Of a DNA stretch of 64,000 nt, positions 1 to 9,093 are shown in pieces. A program made the translations under genes and the position numbers. The notes under the pieces were generated by a model. It saw only the letters and a list, made by a program, of their open reading frames with translations, searched no databases and was not told where the DNA came from. Each line of letters starts with the position of its first letter. Within the stretch, counting starts at the first letter, position 1. The stretch is from Pseudomonadota bacterium (GTDB taxonomy: Bacteria > Desulfobacterota > Desulfobulbia > Desulfobulbales > Desulfurivibrionaceae): the NCBI GenBank assembly GCA_018830485.1, contig JAHJRQ010000012.1, positions 1 to 64,000 of the forward strand. Reading direction: 5' to 3'.

Positions 1-127
1 CCTCGAAGCGGTCAACGGCCTTATCCAGGCGGCCAAAAGAAGGGCCAGAGGATACCGAACCACCAAGAACCTGATCAACATGGCCTACCTCATTGCAGGT
101 AAGCTTGATTTCAGGCTGCCCACATGA
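1..127 (+). CDS. ISL3-family transposase, C-terminal fragment (cut by window edge)
   Basis: The frame opening at base 2 is open from the window edge to a TGA at 125-127. The visible 41 residues resemble the conserved C-terminal end of ISL3-type DDE transposases: LEAVNGLIQAAKRRARGY, followed by a YLIAGKL-like segment. This part of the family contains the catalytic Glu (here probably the E of LEAVN). The protein would cut and paste an insertion sequence. Only the last helix is visible, so intactness cannot be judged. The AT-rich DNA that follows (about 200-870) fits an insertion-prone edge. I could not fix the terminal inverted repeat; bases 128-217 are taken as the non-coding right end of the element or flank. 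Confidence 0.7.
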   Translation, partial: LEAVNGLIQAAKRRARGYRTTKNLINMAYLIAGKLDFRLPT

Positions 128-217
128 AACAGCGAGGAGCCCAAGCTCGCCATGCCAAGGCTTGACTTTCAAGACGGTATCTGACCCTAATGGCTTTCTG
201 GTCAAATTGTTATTCTG

Positions 218-835
218 TTACATATTTAATATTTTGATTTTTAGTATAGTAGAATTAATCAAAGATGTTATAAAAGATATACACGAAATACATACAGAGA
301 AAGTTATAAGCATGTGAAAATTAAAAATGTAATGGCAAACCATGAAAACTATACTTAAAATTATTGTAGATGATATTACGTGTTCAAGTTTAGCGTTCTC
401 ATCACAAATATTATTTTCATCTATTATTTCAAGCTTTGCATAGAGTATTAATAAAAAACTTGATATTAAATTCCATCCAGGAAATATAGACAACCAAGCA
501 GCTTTTTGGTACATAATGTATGTGCCGCTCACTATACCTCCAAGGCCATTCATCCAAACTGCGAATATTAACATAAATTGTTTTTCGAGTAATGTTTTTT
601 TTCGTCCTGAAAATGCATGGTAAATACTCAAAAATAATCCAGTAAAAAAAGATAATAGAATTATTAGTAATCCAATTAAGCTCTTATAGTTAACCTTTGT
701 TATTAGCAAATATATATAATTACCGTTTGTGTTGAATATGATAAGTAGTAAGAGACAGTAGCTCATTAAATATAATGCAAGCTCACTGTAGTGAGGGAGG
801 AGAAATTTCTTTAAAAAAGTCATGTTTGTCATCAT
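218..835 (-). CDS. Hypothetical multi-pass membrane protein, AT-rich
   Basis: About 205 residues with roughly six hydrophobic segments separated by short polar loops. One charged loop sits near the middle (SGRKKTLLEKQ) and another later (ENNICDENAKLEH). I recognise no family. Base composition is strikingly AT-rich compared with the GC-rich genes to the right, which suggests recent transfer. The start is uncertain. ATG codons lie at 835, 832 and 823, and an upstream TTG at 871 keeps the frame open, but none has a convincing ribosome binding site. It lies between the transposase tail and the HigBA pair, so it is probably part of an accessory insertion. Orphan cargo or an immunity-type membrane protein are possible, but nothing in the sequence selects between them. 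Confidence 0.55.
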   Translation of the reverse strand: MMTNMTFLKKFLLPHYSELALYLMSYCLLLLIIFNTNGNYIYLLITKVNYKSLIGLLIILLSFFTGLFLSIYHAFSGRKKTLLEKQFMLIFAVWMNGLGGIVSGTYIMYQKAAWLSIFPGWNLISSFLLILYAKLEIIDENNICDENAKLEHVISSTIILSIVFMVCHYIFNFHMLITFSVCISCISFITSLINSTILKIKILNM

Positions 836-929
836 CTTTGTCAGGTATTTAAAAATCAACAACGTTAACAAATGGGGACAGAGCCCGATTTGTTATTCAG
901 CACGTGGTGTTGTGGAGCGGCCCCAATTT

Positions 930-1217
930 TTATGCAGCCACTCTTGTTTTGATCTCGTCAAGGGTGGGTTTGAGGTCTTGCTGGATGAGGTCAAGATCAT
1001 AGGTGTGCTGGAGGTTCAACCAGATATGCGGACCGGTGCCAAACCATTTTCCGAGTCTCAGTGCGGTCTCGGCGGTGATGGCGCGTTTCCCCGCCAAAAT
1101 TTGGGATATCCGGTTGGGCGGCACATGGATATTCTTGGCCAGTTCGGAGGCGCTCATATGGAGCTCGGCAAGTTCTTCGGCGAGAATTTCACCGGGGTGT
1201 ATGGGGGTTCTGCTCAT
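930..1217 (-). CDS. higA: HigA-type antitoxin (XRE helix-turn-helix)
   Basis: About 95 residues. The N-terminus has the HigA/VapI signature HPGEILAEEL, followed by an XRE helix-turn-helix (SASELAKNIHVPPNRISQIL) and GKRAITAETALRLGKWF. In this family the protein binds and neutralises HigB and represses the shared promoter. I prefer the ATG at 1217 because AAAGGTG lies a few bases upstream; a GTG at 1226 would add three residues. The gene follows higB by a few bases on the same strand, giving the toxin-first order typical of higBA. The TGACGTCA palindrome over the -35 of the upstream promoter is a plausible operator; that is inference. Confidence 0.9.
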   Translation of the reverse strand: MSRTPIHPGEILAEELAELHMSASELAKNIHVPPNRISQILAGKRAITAETALRLGKWFGTGPHIWLNLQHTYDLDLIQQDLKPTLDEIKTRVAA

Positions 1218-1228
1218 TTCATTCACCT

Positions 1229-1507
1229 TTAATGGTAGTCGACGATTTCAACGTCATGCGGGCCATCGTCATGCCATGTAAAACAGATACGCCATTGGTC
1301 ATTGATTCTGATGCTAAACTGTCCCTGACGGACACCGCTGAGGGCTTTGAACCGGTTGCTGGGCAGGAGCATGAGTGCTTCGATGGTGTCGGCGGCATCA
1401 AGGATGCGCAGTCGTTTCTCCGCCTGTCTGCAAAAGGCTTGAAAAATGGCGGGACATTCCCCCTCGTGCAGTTTTTTGGTTTTCTTGTCCTTGAAGCTTT
1501 TGATCAT
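1229..1507 (-). CDS. higB: HigB-type toxin (RelE/ParE superfamily mRNA interferase)
   Basis: 92 residues, full length for HigB. It contains the family pattern IKSFKDKKTKKLHEG at the start, then RLRILDAADTIEAL, and the C-terminal sheet RINDQWRICFTWHDDGPHDVEIVDYH in which the Arg and terminal His match RelE-fold toxins. In the family it cleaves mRNA on the ribosome and is held inactive by HigA. The start is the ATG at 1505-1507, only six bases after a perfect TATAAT box, so the transcript may be leaderless or nearly so. Stop TAA at 1229-1231 leaves a short gap before higA, so the pair is surely co-transcribed. Confidence 0.92.
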   Translation of the reverse strand: MIKSFKDKKTKKLHEGECPAIFQAFCRQAEKRLRILDAADTIEALMLLPSNRFKALSGVRQGQFSIRINDQWRICFTWHDDGPHDVEIVDYH

Positions 1508-1541
1508 AATCTAATTATACCCTTTGTACGCGTGACGTCAA
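1508..1541 (-). promoter_or_regulatory. sigma-70 promoter of higBA with overlapping palindrome
   Basis: On the minus strand a -35 box TTGACG (1536-1541) and a perfect -10 box TATAAT (1514-1519) are separated by 16 bases. The -10 ends only six bases before the higB ATG, so transcription is predicted to start at or very near the start codon. The palindrome TGACGTCA (1534-1541) overlaps the -35 box and is a candidate HigA operator. Confidence 0.75.
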
Positions 1542-1637
1542 AGGTATTTTTTGTTGAATCCGGAGTTGGGCCAAGCAGAAACAGGCCTGGTCCCCAGAAA
1601 ACATCCCTCCTGAGCCTTTTGCAAAAAGATAAAAACC

Positions 1638-1715
1638 CCCTTCGACAGGCTCAGGGCGAACGGTAGCCATCTTGAAATTATTATAGCTTCTCCCGTTCAT
1701 GCTAGCCCGACGAAG
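1638..1715. repeat. REP-pair (BIME-like) element, copy 1, right arm degenerate
   Basis: The left arm is CCCTTCGACAGGCTCAGGG followed by CGAACGG. About 30 bases later comes a decayed copy of the inverted second arm (CCGTTCATGCTAGCCC then GACGAAG). The same two-arm element occurs at 41160, 46234, 51238 and 55023. Each arm folds into its own hairpin and the two arms face each other. This copy lies in the 326-base gap between higB and uvrC; apart from the higB promoter I see nothing else there. Confidence 0.85.
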
Positions 1716-1833
1716 AACAACAAAACATTTTGCAAGAGCTCGCTCCTGTTTGACAAAATCCCCTGGGAAGGGTAGTCATATCGCAAAGTCCCTGGTGTAT
1801 TTTCCACACGAACAGCGCCGAATTGCGGTGACC

Positions 1834-3657
1834 ATGCCTCCATTTGATTTCAAAGAATTCCTCCCAACCGTTCCCTTGCAGCCTGGCGTCTATCTGATGA
1901 AGAGCCGGACGGGCGAGGTGCTCTACGTCGGCAAGGCCAGGGAGTTGCGTAAGCGCCTTTCTTCCTACGGTCGCATTGATCAGGGACAGCACGGCAAAAC
2001 CGCGATGCTGCTCTCCCAGGTGCGCTTAATCGAGACCATTGTCACCAATACGGAAAAGGATGCCCTGATCCTGGAATCCGCGCTGATCAAGCAGCACCGG
2101 CCCAAGTACAATGTCATCCTCCGCGACGACAAGAGCTACCCGCTGCTCAAGGTGACGGTGCAGGAGCAGTGGCCCAGGCTGGTGATGACCCGGCGGCGGG
2201 TGAAGGACGGGGCCCGTTATTTCGGCCCCTTTTCCTCCCCCTCGGCCATGTGGGAAACCATCCGCTACCTCAACTCGCTCTTTCCTCTGCGCCGCTGCAA
2301 GGAAAAGAGCCTCAAGCCCAAGTCCCGGCCTTGCCTCAATCACCAGATGGGCCGCTGTCTTGCCCCCTGCGCGGACAAGGTGAGCCGTGAGGCGTACCTG
2401 GAGCTGGTCGATAATGTCCTTCTGGTGCTGGAGGGGAAGAACCAGCAATTGGTCAAGGAGTTGTCCCGGAAGATGGCGCTGGCAGCGGAAGCCCTCCGCT
2501 TTGAGGAGGCGGCCCAATTGCGGGACCGGATCAATTCCCTGAACAAGACCCTGGAGAAGCAGCAGGTGGTGGCAACCCACACCAGGGACCAGGATGTGCT
2601 GGGCTTTACCCGCCAGGGGGATTCCGTGGCCGTGGCCCTGCTCTTTATCCGCAAGGGGGTGATCAGCGGCCAGCAGGCTTTTTTCCTTGCCGATCCTGTG
2701 GGCTCCGACCCTGAGGTGCTGACCGAGGTCCTTTCCCGGTTTTACGGGGAAGAGGGGCAGTATCTTCCCCAGGAGATTCTGCTGCCCTTTGCGGGAAACG
2801 ATGATCCTTTGCTGGCGGAATGGTTGAGCGAAGAGAAGGGCAGTGCGGTGGCCATTGCCTGCCCGCAGCGGGGGGGGCGGGTGCGGTTGCTGGAGATGGC
2901 CGAGAGCAATGCCCAGCAGGTTTTGGTGGCGAGGAAAACGCGGCAAGATTCCTGGCAGGTTCTTGCTGCGGGGCTGCAAAAATCCCTTGGTCTGGCACGG
3001 CTTCCGGAGCGGATCGAGTGTCTGGACATCTCCAACCTGGGCGGCAAGCAGGCGGTGGGCTCCCTGGTTTGTTTTGTTGCTGGGGAAAAGGCCAAGGATC
3101 GTTACCGTCATTATGGAATCCACACGGTGGAGGGGCCGGACGATTACGCCATGATGGGGGAGGTGTTGGCCCGGCGTTTTGCCAGGGGATTGGCGGAAAA
3201 TGACATGCCCGATCTTCTCCTGGTGGATGGCGGCAAGGGCCAGCTCGGTGTGGCCATGCATGCCTTGGCCGATCTCGGCATTCCCGACACGGTTGAGCTG
3301 GCCGGCATTGCCAAGGAAAAGGCAGGGGAGGGGGAGAAACTGTACCGGCCAGGGCGGAAAAATCCGATCATCCTGGACCGCCATTCCCCGGTGCTTCTTT
3401 ATCTCATGCGGATTCGGGACGAGGCGCATCGCTACGGCATAACCATCCACCGGAGGTTGCGGGGCAAAGAGAGTCTGACCTCTTCTCTTGAGCAGATCCC
3501 TGGGGTGGGTAAGGCGCGCAAGGAATTGCTGCTGCGGGAAATCGGCAGCATGCAGCGGTTGGCCCAGGCAAGCGAGGCGGAACTTGGTGCGGTGGCTGGC
3601 ATTGGCCCGGCCCTGGCTGCTCAGATCTGGGCGCATCTGCATGGTGGGGAAAAATAA
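1834..3657 (+). CDS. uvrC: UvrABC excinuclease subunit C
   Basis: 607 residues, normal for UvrC. In nucleotide-excision repair UvrC makes both incisions around a lesion marked by UvrAB. The N-terminal GIY-YIG nuclease shows PGVYLMKSRTGEVLYVGKA at about residues 15-35. A UVR motif follows near residue 210-240 (LRFEEAAQLRDRINSL) for contact with UvrB. The RNase H-like C-terminal nuclease begins near ECLDISNLGG and includes LLLVDGGKGQL, and helix-hairpin-helix repeats lie at the end (IPGVGKARKELL, VAGIGPALAAQIW). I chose the ATG at 1834 because homology starts at PPFDFKEFLPTVP. The frame is open to 1699, but that extension is Arg-rich and non-conserved. No strong ribosome binding site precedes it. 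Confidence 0.96.
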   Translation: MPPFDFKEFLPTVPLQPGVYLMKSRTGEVLYVGKARELRKRLSSYGRIDQGQHGKTAMLLSQVRLIETIVTNTEKDALILESALIKQHRPKYNVILRDDKSYPLLKVTVQEQWPRLVMTRRRVKDGARYFGPFSSPSAMWETIRYLNSLFPLRRCKEKSLKPKSRPCLNHQMGRCLAPCADKVSREAYLELVDNVLLVLEGKNQQLVKELSRKMALAAEALRFEEAAQLRDRINSLNKTLEKQQVVATHTRDQDVLGFTRQGDSVAVALLFIRKGVISGQQAFFLADPVGSDPEVLTEVLSRFYGEEGQYLPQEILLPFAGNDDPLLAEWLSEEKGSAVAIACPQRGGRVRLLEMAESNAQQVLVARKTRQDSWQVLAAGLQKSLGLARLPERIECLDISNLGGKQAVGSLVCFVAGEKAKDRYRHYGIHTVEGPDDYAMMGEVLARRFARGLAENDMPDLLLVDGGKGQLGVAMHALADLGIPDTVELAGIAKEKAGEGEKLYRPGRKNPIILDRHSPVLLYLMRIRDEAHRYGITIHRRLRGKESLTSSLEQIPGVGKARKELLLREIGSMQRLAQASEAELGAVAGIGPALAAQIWAHLHGGEK

Positions 3658-3790
3658 GGGGAAAGGGGCAAGGGGAAAGGCGCAAGGCGGAAGCCCAAGG
3701 ATTATTGTTGCTTTTTGACCCCTGAAAAACTAAATTGCTGAGTTCTGTAATGGATCAGCATTTTTCGGTTGAAAAATTGCAGAATGCAAA

Positions 3791-3903
3791 AAAATCCCCT
3801 CTCCCCCTGCGGGAGAGGGCTAGGGTGATGGGGAAGGTGCATGAGGTGAGGCTGTTGGCAAGTTCACCCACCCCCAACCCCTCCCGTCGAGGGAGGGGAG
3901 TTT
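3791..3903. repeat. Palindromic dispersed repeat (pyrimidine/purine hairpins)
   Basis: Two facing hairpin arms: CCCCTCTCCCCCTGCGGGAG followed by AGGG with CTAGGGTGATGGGG, and later CACCCACCCCCAACCCCTCC followed by CGTCGAGGGAGGGGAG. The arms are complementary to each other as well as internally. This is the layout of the widespread CCCTCTCCC/GGGAGAGGG intergenic repeat. It occupies most of the 337-base gap between uvrC and nifU. The first part of the gap (3658-3700) is a purine-rich GGGGAAAGG-type run; I see no gene or promoter I can support. Confidence 0.7.
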
Positions 3904-3994
3904 AAAGAACGATGAACTGGAATGGCGTGTGCGGCGGGATGTTCGGCCGCCGCACGATACGCCTCTTTTGCTTTGATTGCCGGGAGAAAATACT

Positions 3995-4828
3995 ATGTGG
4001 GAATATACGGACAAGGTTCGGGATCATTTCATGAATCCCCGGAATGTAGGCGAAATCGAGAATGCGGACGGGATCGGCGAGGTCGGCTCCCTTGCCTGCG
4101 GCGATGCCCTGACCCTCTATTTTAAGCTGGACGACACCGGCAAGATTGCCGACGCCAAGTTCAAGACCTTTGGCTGCGCCAGCGCCATCGCTTCCTCTTC
4201 GGCGCTTACCGAGATGATCAAGGGCATCCCCCTTGAAGAGGCGGAAAAAATTACCAACCAGGACATTGCCGAGTATCTCGGCGGCCTGCCCAAGGAGAAG
4301 ATGCACTGCTCGGTCATGGGCCGCGAGGCTCTGGAAGCGGCGATTGCCTATTACCGAGGCATCCCCCTGCCCATGGCGGAAGGGGAGGTGGTCTGCGAAT
4401 GCTTCGGGGTCACCGACCTTGAGGTGAAGCGGGCCATCGAGGAAAACAAGCTCCAGACCGTGGAGGAAATCACCAACTTCACCAAAGCGGGCGGCGGCTG
4501 CGGTAAATGCATCCCCCGCCTGGAAGAGATCCTGCGGGAGGTCCGGCATGAGGCGAAGCCGCTGATCCTTGACCAGCGGCCAGGGAGGCTTACCACCCTC
4601 CAGAAGATCAAGCGGATCGAAGAGGTGCTCGAACGCGAGGTCCGGCCCGCCCTGCGCAAGGATGGCGGCGATATCGAGTTGATCGACGTGGATGGCGATT
4701 TCGTCATCGTCTCCCTGCGCGGGGCCTGCGGCACCTGCAAGAAATCGCAGACCACCCTGAAGGAGTACGTGGAAAAGAAACTGCGCGAGCAGGTGCTGGA
4801 CACCCTGATCGTTGAGGAGGGGAAATAA
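3995..4828 (+). CDS. nifU: NifU, modular Fe-S cluster scaffold protein
   Basis: 277 residues with the full three-part NifU layout. The IscU-like N-terminus carries the scaffold cysteines (LACGDAL, FGCASAIASSSALTEM, MHCSVMG). A central [2Fe-2S] BFD-type domain follows (VVCECFGVTD and GGGCGKCIPR). The C-terminal Nfu domain has the CxxC of RGACGTCKKS. The protein assembles clusters on sulfur delivered by NifS. The start at ATG 3995 gives MWEYTDKV, the standard N-terminus, with GGGAG about 8 bases upstream; a TTG at 3977 would add six non-conserved residues. The stop overlaps the nifS start (TAATG), implying translational coupling. No nitrogenase gene is nearby, so it probably serves the many Fe-S enzymes of this anaerobe in general. 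Confidence 0.96.
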   Translation: MWEYTDKVRDHFMNPRNVGEIENADGIGEVGSLACGDALTLYFKLDDTGKIADAKFKTFGCASAIASSSALTEMIKGIPLEEAEKITNQDIAEYLGGLPKEKMHCSVMGREALEAAIAYYRGIPLPMAEGEVVCECFGVTDLEVKRAIEENKLQTVEEITNFTKAGGGCGKCIPRLEEILREVRHEAKPLILDQRPGRLTTLQKIKRIEEVLEREVRPALRKDGGDIELIDVDGDFVIVSLRGACGTCKKSQTTLKEYVEKKLREQVLDTLIVEEGK

Positions 4829-6042
4829 TGAACACGGTCTACATGGACAACAACGCCACCACCCGGGTTGCCCCGGAGGTGGTCGAGGTCATGCTCCCTT
4901 ATTATTCCGATCTCTACGGCAATCCTTCCAGCATGCACACCTTTGGCGGCCAGGTGGGCAGGGCGGTAGAAGAGGCCCGGGGCAAGATTGCCGCGCTCCT
5001 TGGCGCCCGGCCGGAAGAGCTGATCTTTACCAGCTGCGGCACCGAGTCCGACTCCACCGCCATTCTTTCCGCCCTGCAGTCCTTCCCGGAAAAGCGGCAC
5101 ATCGTCACCACCCGGGTCGAGCATCCGGCGGTGAAAAATCTCTGCGAAAGCCTGGATAAACTCACCGGCCACAAGCACCGGATCACCCAGCTGCCGGTGA
5201 ACAGCGACGGCACCCTCGATCTGAAACTTTATGAAGAAAGCCTCAGCGACGAAACCGCCATTGTCAGTGCCATGTGGGCCAACAACGAGACCGGGGTCAT
5301 TTTTCCCGTCAAGGAGATGGCCGAGATCGCCAAGAGCCGGGGCATCCTGTTCCACACCGACGCGGTGCAGGCGGTGGGGAAAATTCCCATAAACCTGTCA
5401 CAAGTACCGATTGATTTCCTCTCGCTTTCCGGTCATAAATTACACGCCCCCAAAGGCATCGGCGTTCTCTATGTTCGCAAGGGTACGCCTTTTGTCCCCT
5501 TTATCATCGGCGGGCATCAGGAGCATGGCCGTCGGGGCGGCACGGAAAACGTGGCTGGCATCGTCGGCCTGGGCAAGGCATGCGAGATGGCAGCCCAGCA
5601 GATGCAGGATGAAAATACCCGGGTCAAGGCGCTGCGGGACAAGCTTGAGGATGGGCTGCTGGCCAGTATCCCCAACTCGCTGCTCAACGGACACAAGACC
5701 CTGCGCTTGCCCAACACGACCAACATCAGCTTTGAGTTTGTGGAAGGCGAAGCGATTTTGCTGCATCTCGACCGCTTCGGGATCTGCGCCTCTTCCGGGT
5801 CCGCCTGCACCTCCGGGTCGCTTGAGCCTTCGCATGTCATGCGGGCCATGGGTGTGCCCTTTACCGCGGCGCACGGCTCGATCCGCTTGAGCCTCAGCGT
5901 GTACAACACCGAGGCCGAGGTGGACTTCGTGCTGGAGAAATTGCCCCCGGTCATTGCCCAGCTCCGCGAGATGTCGCCGTTTTGGCAGAGCCAGCATAAG
6001 GGCAAGGTCGGCAACAGCCAGTGCAAGTGCAGCTGCTCCTAA
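4828..6042 (+). CDS. nifS: NifS-type cysteine desulfurase
   Basis: 404 residues, PLP-dependent class V aminotransferase fold. The enzyme takes sulfur from cysteine as an enzyme persulfide and passes it to NifU. The N-terminus VYMDNNATTRVAPEVVEVM is classic NifS. The PLP lysine lies in SLSGHKLHAPKGIGVLYV, and the persulfide cysteine in the group I loop SSGSACTSGSLEPSHVM. The C-terminus ends in an unusual Cys-rich CKCSCS tail. It is coupled to nifU by a one-base TAATG overlap and followed by thyX after a short gap, all on the same strand. Confidence 0.97.
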   Translation: MNTVYMDNNATTRVAPEVVEVMLPYYSDLYGNPSSMHTFGGQVGRAVEEARGKIAALLGARPEELIFTSCGTESDSTAILSALQSFPEKRHIVTTRVEHPAVKNLCESLDKLTGHKHRITQLPVNSDGTLDLKLYEESLSDETAIVSAMWANNETGVIFPVKEMAEIAKSRGILFHTDAVQAVGKIPINLSQVPIDFLSLSGHKLHAPKGIGVLYVRKGTPFVPFIIGGHQEHGRRGGTENVAGIVGLGKACEMAAQQMQDENTRVKALRDKLEDGLLASIPNSLLNGHKTLRLPNTTNISFEFVEGEAILLHLDRFGICASSGSACTSGSLEPSHVMRAMGVPFTAAHGSIRLSLSVYNTEAEVDFVLEKLPPVIAQLREMSPFWQSQHKGKVGNSQCKCSCS

Positions 6043-6067
6043 ACTGAAGCGCGATAAGGATAACACC

Positions 6068-7024
6068 ATGAAGGTTATACCGGCTTCGTTTGAGATACTT
6101 GAGGATCTGGACCGCCAGTCCCTGGCTGTGCGCATCGAGGCCTGCGGGCGTTTGTGCTACAAATCCGAGGACAAGATCACCGAGGCTTCGGCCGAGCCTT
6201 TTGTAAAGGGGATTGTCAAGCACGGTCATAATTCGGTCATGGAAATGGCGACCCTGACCCTGCGGGTTGAGATCGACAGCGAATCGCTTGCTACCCAGTT
6301 TTTGAGCGTGATCCCGAAATACATCCAGTTCGACCGGCTGGAAAAAAAGGTGCTGCTCATCACCGGGTCCATTCGGGCATTCCGGGAGCTGGCGCGGGAT
6401 CATGGCAAGATCAAGTTGATCAAGGGCATGGCCGGGTATCTTGCCGCAGCGTATCCGCTTTTCTTTTTTGATCTGGCCCCGAAACGCGGCTGGCTCCCCC
6501 AGGACGGGGTGGTGGTTAACGCCCTTGACCTTGCCGAGGTGGATGGTCTTTCCGCGGATCTGTTGGCAAGGCACCGCCATGTGGCGGTGCGGATTATCAC
6601 CAACCGGGCCGTGACCCATGAGATCGTCCGGCACCGACCCTGTTCCTATTTGCAGGAAAGCCAGCGCTATTGCCGGTATGCCGACGACAAGTTCGGCAAC
6701 GAGGTCACCTTTATAGCGCCGATGTTTTTTGACGAGGGGAGCAGCGAATACAAGCTTTGGGAAAAGGCGATGCTGGAGACGGAAAAGGTTTATCTCAAGC
6801 TCCTGGCCACCTCCTCGCCCCAGGCTGCTCGTACCGTATTGCCCAATTCATGCAAGACCGAGATCATTGTTTTTGCCAATTTGCTGGAGTGGCTGCATAT
6901 CTTCAGGCTGCGCACCCCAAAGAATGCCGAGCCTTCCATGCGCGAGGTGATGATCCCGCTGGCCAAGGCTTTTCAGAAGCGATTCCCGGCTGTTTTCGGG
7001 GATGCCTCTTTTGCGGTGGAGTAG
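6068..7024 (+). CDS. thyX: ThyX, FAD-dependent thymidylate synthase
   Basis: 318 residues. ThyX methylates dUMP to dTMP using methylene-tetrahydrofolate, with NADPH and FAD as reductant, so it draws on the same folate pool as the neighbouring Fhs. The diagnostic ThyX motif is present as RHRPCSYLQESQRY, preceded by THEIV and followed by CRYADD. The N-terminal GHNSVMEMATLTLRV segment also matches. At 318 residues it is longer than the common 220-250; the extra length lies in the central region (residues about 75-160). The ATG at 6068 is chosen because AAGGA lies about 8 bases upstream and the homology begins there, although the frame is open further upstream inside nifS. Confidence 0.95.
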   Translation: MKVIPASFEILEDLDRQSLAVRIEACGRLCYKSEDKITEASAEPFVKGIVKHGHNSVMEMATLTLRVEIDSESLATQFLSVIPKYIQFDRLEKKVLLITGSIRAFRELARDHGKIKLIKGMAGYLAAAYPLFFFDLAPKRGWLPQDGVVVNALDLAEVDGLSADLLARHRHVAVRIITNRAVTHEIVRHRPCSYLQESQRYCRYADDKFGNEVTFIAPMFFDEGSSEYKLWEKAMLETEKVYLKLLATSSPQAARTVLPNSCKTEIIVFANLLEWLHIFRLRTPKNAEPSMREVMIPLAKAFQKRFPAVFGDASFAVE

Positions 7025-7121
7025 GGACTGAGAGAAAATTCGGAGTGCGGGCCAGAGCCTGGCGCCCCATGTTTTGTTGATAGAGAAATCGAGAACAACT
7101 TATCCAAAGAAGGAGAACGAA

Positions 7122-8885
7122 ATGGCTTTTGATGCGGTGAATATGGCAGATTGGCAGATTTCCGAGGCTGCCGAAAAGAACATGCCCACCCCTGAGGAGT
7201 GGCGAGACAAATTAGGGCTCGAGAAAGACGAAATTCTCCCCATGGGCCGTTTGGCCAAGCTCGATTTTCTTAAGATCATCAATCGTCTCAAAAACAAGCC
7301 GGACGGCAAGTACATCGAGGTGACCGCAATTACCCCGACGCCTCTGGGCGAAGGCAAGTCCACCACCTCCTGCGGTCTGATGGAAGGGTTGGGCAAGCGC
7401 GGCAAGAATGTCGGCGGCGCCCTGCGTCAGCCTTCCGGCGGCCCGACCATGAACGTCAAGGGAACCGCGGCAGGCGGCGGCAACTCTCTGCTGATCCCGA
7501 TGACCGAATTCTCTCTTGGCCTCACCGGTGATATCAACGATATCATGAACGCCCACAACCTGGGCATGGTGGCCATGACCGCCCGCATGCAGCACGAGCG
7601 GAACTACAACGATGAGCAGCTGGCCAGATTGACCGGCATGCGTCGGCTTGACATCGACCCCACCCGGGTGGAGTTCGGCTGGATCATCGACTTCTGCGCC
7701 CAGGCGCTGCGCAACATCGTCATCGGTCTCGGCGGTCGTACGGACGGGTACACCATGCAGTCCAAGTTCGGCATCGCCGTGGGCTCCGAGCTCATGGCCA
7801 TCCTGTCCATCGCCACCGACCTGGCGGATTTGAAGGAACGGATCAACAACATCACCGTGGCCTTTGACAAGAGCGGCAAGCCGGTCACCTGCCGCGATTT
7901 GGAAGTGGGCAACGCCATGGCTGCTTTCATGCGCAACACCATCAACCCGACCCTGATGTGCACCGCCGAGTACAACCCCTGCCTGGTCCATGCCGGACCT
8001 TTCGCCAACATCGCCGTCGGCCAGTCTTCCATCATCGCCGACCGGGTTGCTCTGAAGCTGTTTGATTACAACATCACCGAGTCCGGCTTTGCCGCTGATA
8101 TCGGCTTTGAGAAATTCTGGAACGTGAAATGCCGTTACTCCGGCCTCAAGCCGCACGTCTCCGTTCTCACCGCAACCATCCGCGCCCTGAAGATGCACGG
8201 CGGCGGACCCAAGGTTGTTCCGGGCAAGCCCCTGGATGACGCCTACACCAAGGAGAACATCGAACTGGTGGAGAAGGGCTGCGAGAACATGGTCCACCTG
8301 ATCAATGTTATCCGCAAGGCCGGCATCAACCCGGTGGTCTGCATCAACCGTTTTTACTCCGACACCGACGCGGAGTGCAAGGTTGTTCGCCGGATCGCCG
8401 AGGCAGCCGGGGCCCGTTGCGCCGAGTCCAAGCATTGGGAACTGGGCGGCGACGGTGCGCTTGAGTTCGCCGATGCGGTCATCGACGCCTGCAACGAAGA
8501 GAACGACTTCAAGTTCCTCTATCCGCTGGAGATGAAGCTGCGCGACCGGGTTGAGATGATCACCAAGGAAGTATACGGCGGCGACGGGGTTGACTGGTCT
8601 CCCGAGGCGTTGGCCAAGGCCAAGATGCTGGAGAGCGATCCCCAGTATGCCGACTATGCCACCATGATGGTCAAGAGCCACCTGAGCCTGAGCCATGATC
8701 CGACCCTCAAGGGCGTACCCAAGGGCTGGCGTCTGCCGGTGCGGGACATCCTGATCTATTCCGGCGCCAAATTCCTTTGCCCCTGTGCGGGATCGATCAG
8801 CCTGATGCCCGGCACCAGCTCGAACCCGGCCTTCCGCCGCATCGATGTCGATCCGGAGTCAGGGAAGGTTTCAGGGCTGTTCTAA
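7122..8885 (+). CDS. fhs: Formate-tetrahydrofolate ligase
   Basis: 587 residues. It condenses formate, ATP and tetrahydrofolate to 10-formyl-tetrahydrofolate, the second step of the methyl branch of the Wood-Ljungdahl pathway. The P-loop-like segment [12 protein letters not shown], the family blocks [20 protein letters not shown] and [12 protein letters not shown], and the C-terminal [15 protein letters not shown] are all present. It is about 30 residues longer than the 556-residue acetogen enzyme, with extra sequence at the N-terminus. ATG 7122 is preceded by AAGGAG with normal spacing. It closes the nifU-nifS-thyX-fhs run and is followed by a clear terminator. Confidence 0.97.
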   Translation: MAFDAVNMADWQISEAAEKNMPTPEEWRDKLGLEKDEILPMGRLAKLDFLKIINRLKNKPDGKYIEVTAITPTPLGEGKSTTSCGLMEGLGKRGKNVGGALRQPSGGPTMNVKGTAAGGGNSLLIPMTEFSLGLTGDINDIMNAHNLGMVAMTARMQHERNYNDEQLARLTGMRRLDIDPTRVEFGWIIDFCAQALRNIVIGLGGRTDGYTMQSKFGIAVGSELMAILSIATDLADLKERINNITVAFDKSGKPVTCRDLEVGNAMAAFMRNTINPTLMCTAEYNPCLVHAGPFANIAVGQSSIIADRVALKLFDYNITESGFAADIGFEKFWNVKCRYSGLKPHVSVLTATIRALKMHGGGPKVVPGKPLDDAYTKENIELVEKGCENMVHLINVIRKAGINPVVCINRFYSDTDAECKVVRRIAEAAGARCAESKHWELGGDGALEFADAVIDACNEENDFKFLYPLEMKLRDRVEMITKEVYGGDGVDWSPEALAKAKMLESDPQYADYATMMVKSHLSLSHDPTLKGVPKGWRLPVRDILIYSGAKFLCPCAGSISLMPGTSSNPAFRRIDVDPESGKVSGLF

Positions 8886-8910
8886 TAGCCGTTTCCACAT
8901 CGTCTCATTC

Positions 8911-8955
8911 GACACCGGTTAAAGGACGCACGTCTTTTGACCGGTGTTTTTTTTG
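8911..8955 (+). terminator. Rho-independent terminator after fhs
   Basis: The stem arm ACACCGGTTAAAGGAC pairs with GTCTTTTGACCGGTGT (two mismatches) around a four-base loop, followed by a run of eight T. It lies 26 bases after the fhs stop. Confidence 0.9.
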
Positions 8956-9093
8956 TAATGTATGCAGAAAAAATGTAGTTGCCAACAGACGGCCTTCGTC
9001 TGATAGAGGCACCTTTTTGATCCCGTTGCCGTTTTTTGTTTGTTCGGGACAGATATGCTTGTCAGTAGTAGCCAGGATATAGTATCTAAATAT

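Noticed and set aside
2026-3642. 538-codon minus-strand frame opposite uvrC
   Set aside because: Same shadow effect; uvrC has full domain support.
3995-6042. nifU/nifS as evidence for a nitrogen-fixation island
   Set aside because: No nif structural or regulatory genes nearby; this pair commonly serves general Fe-S assembly in anaerobes.
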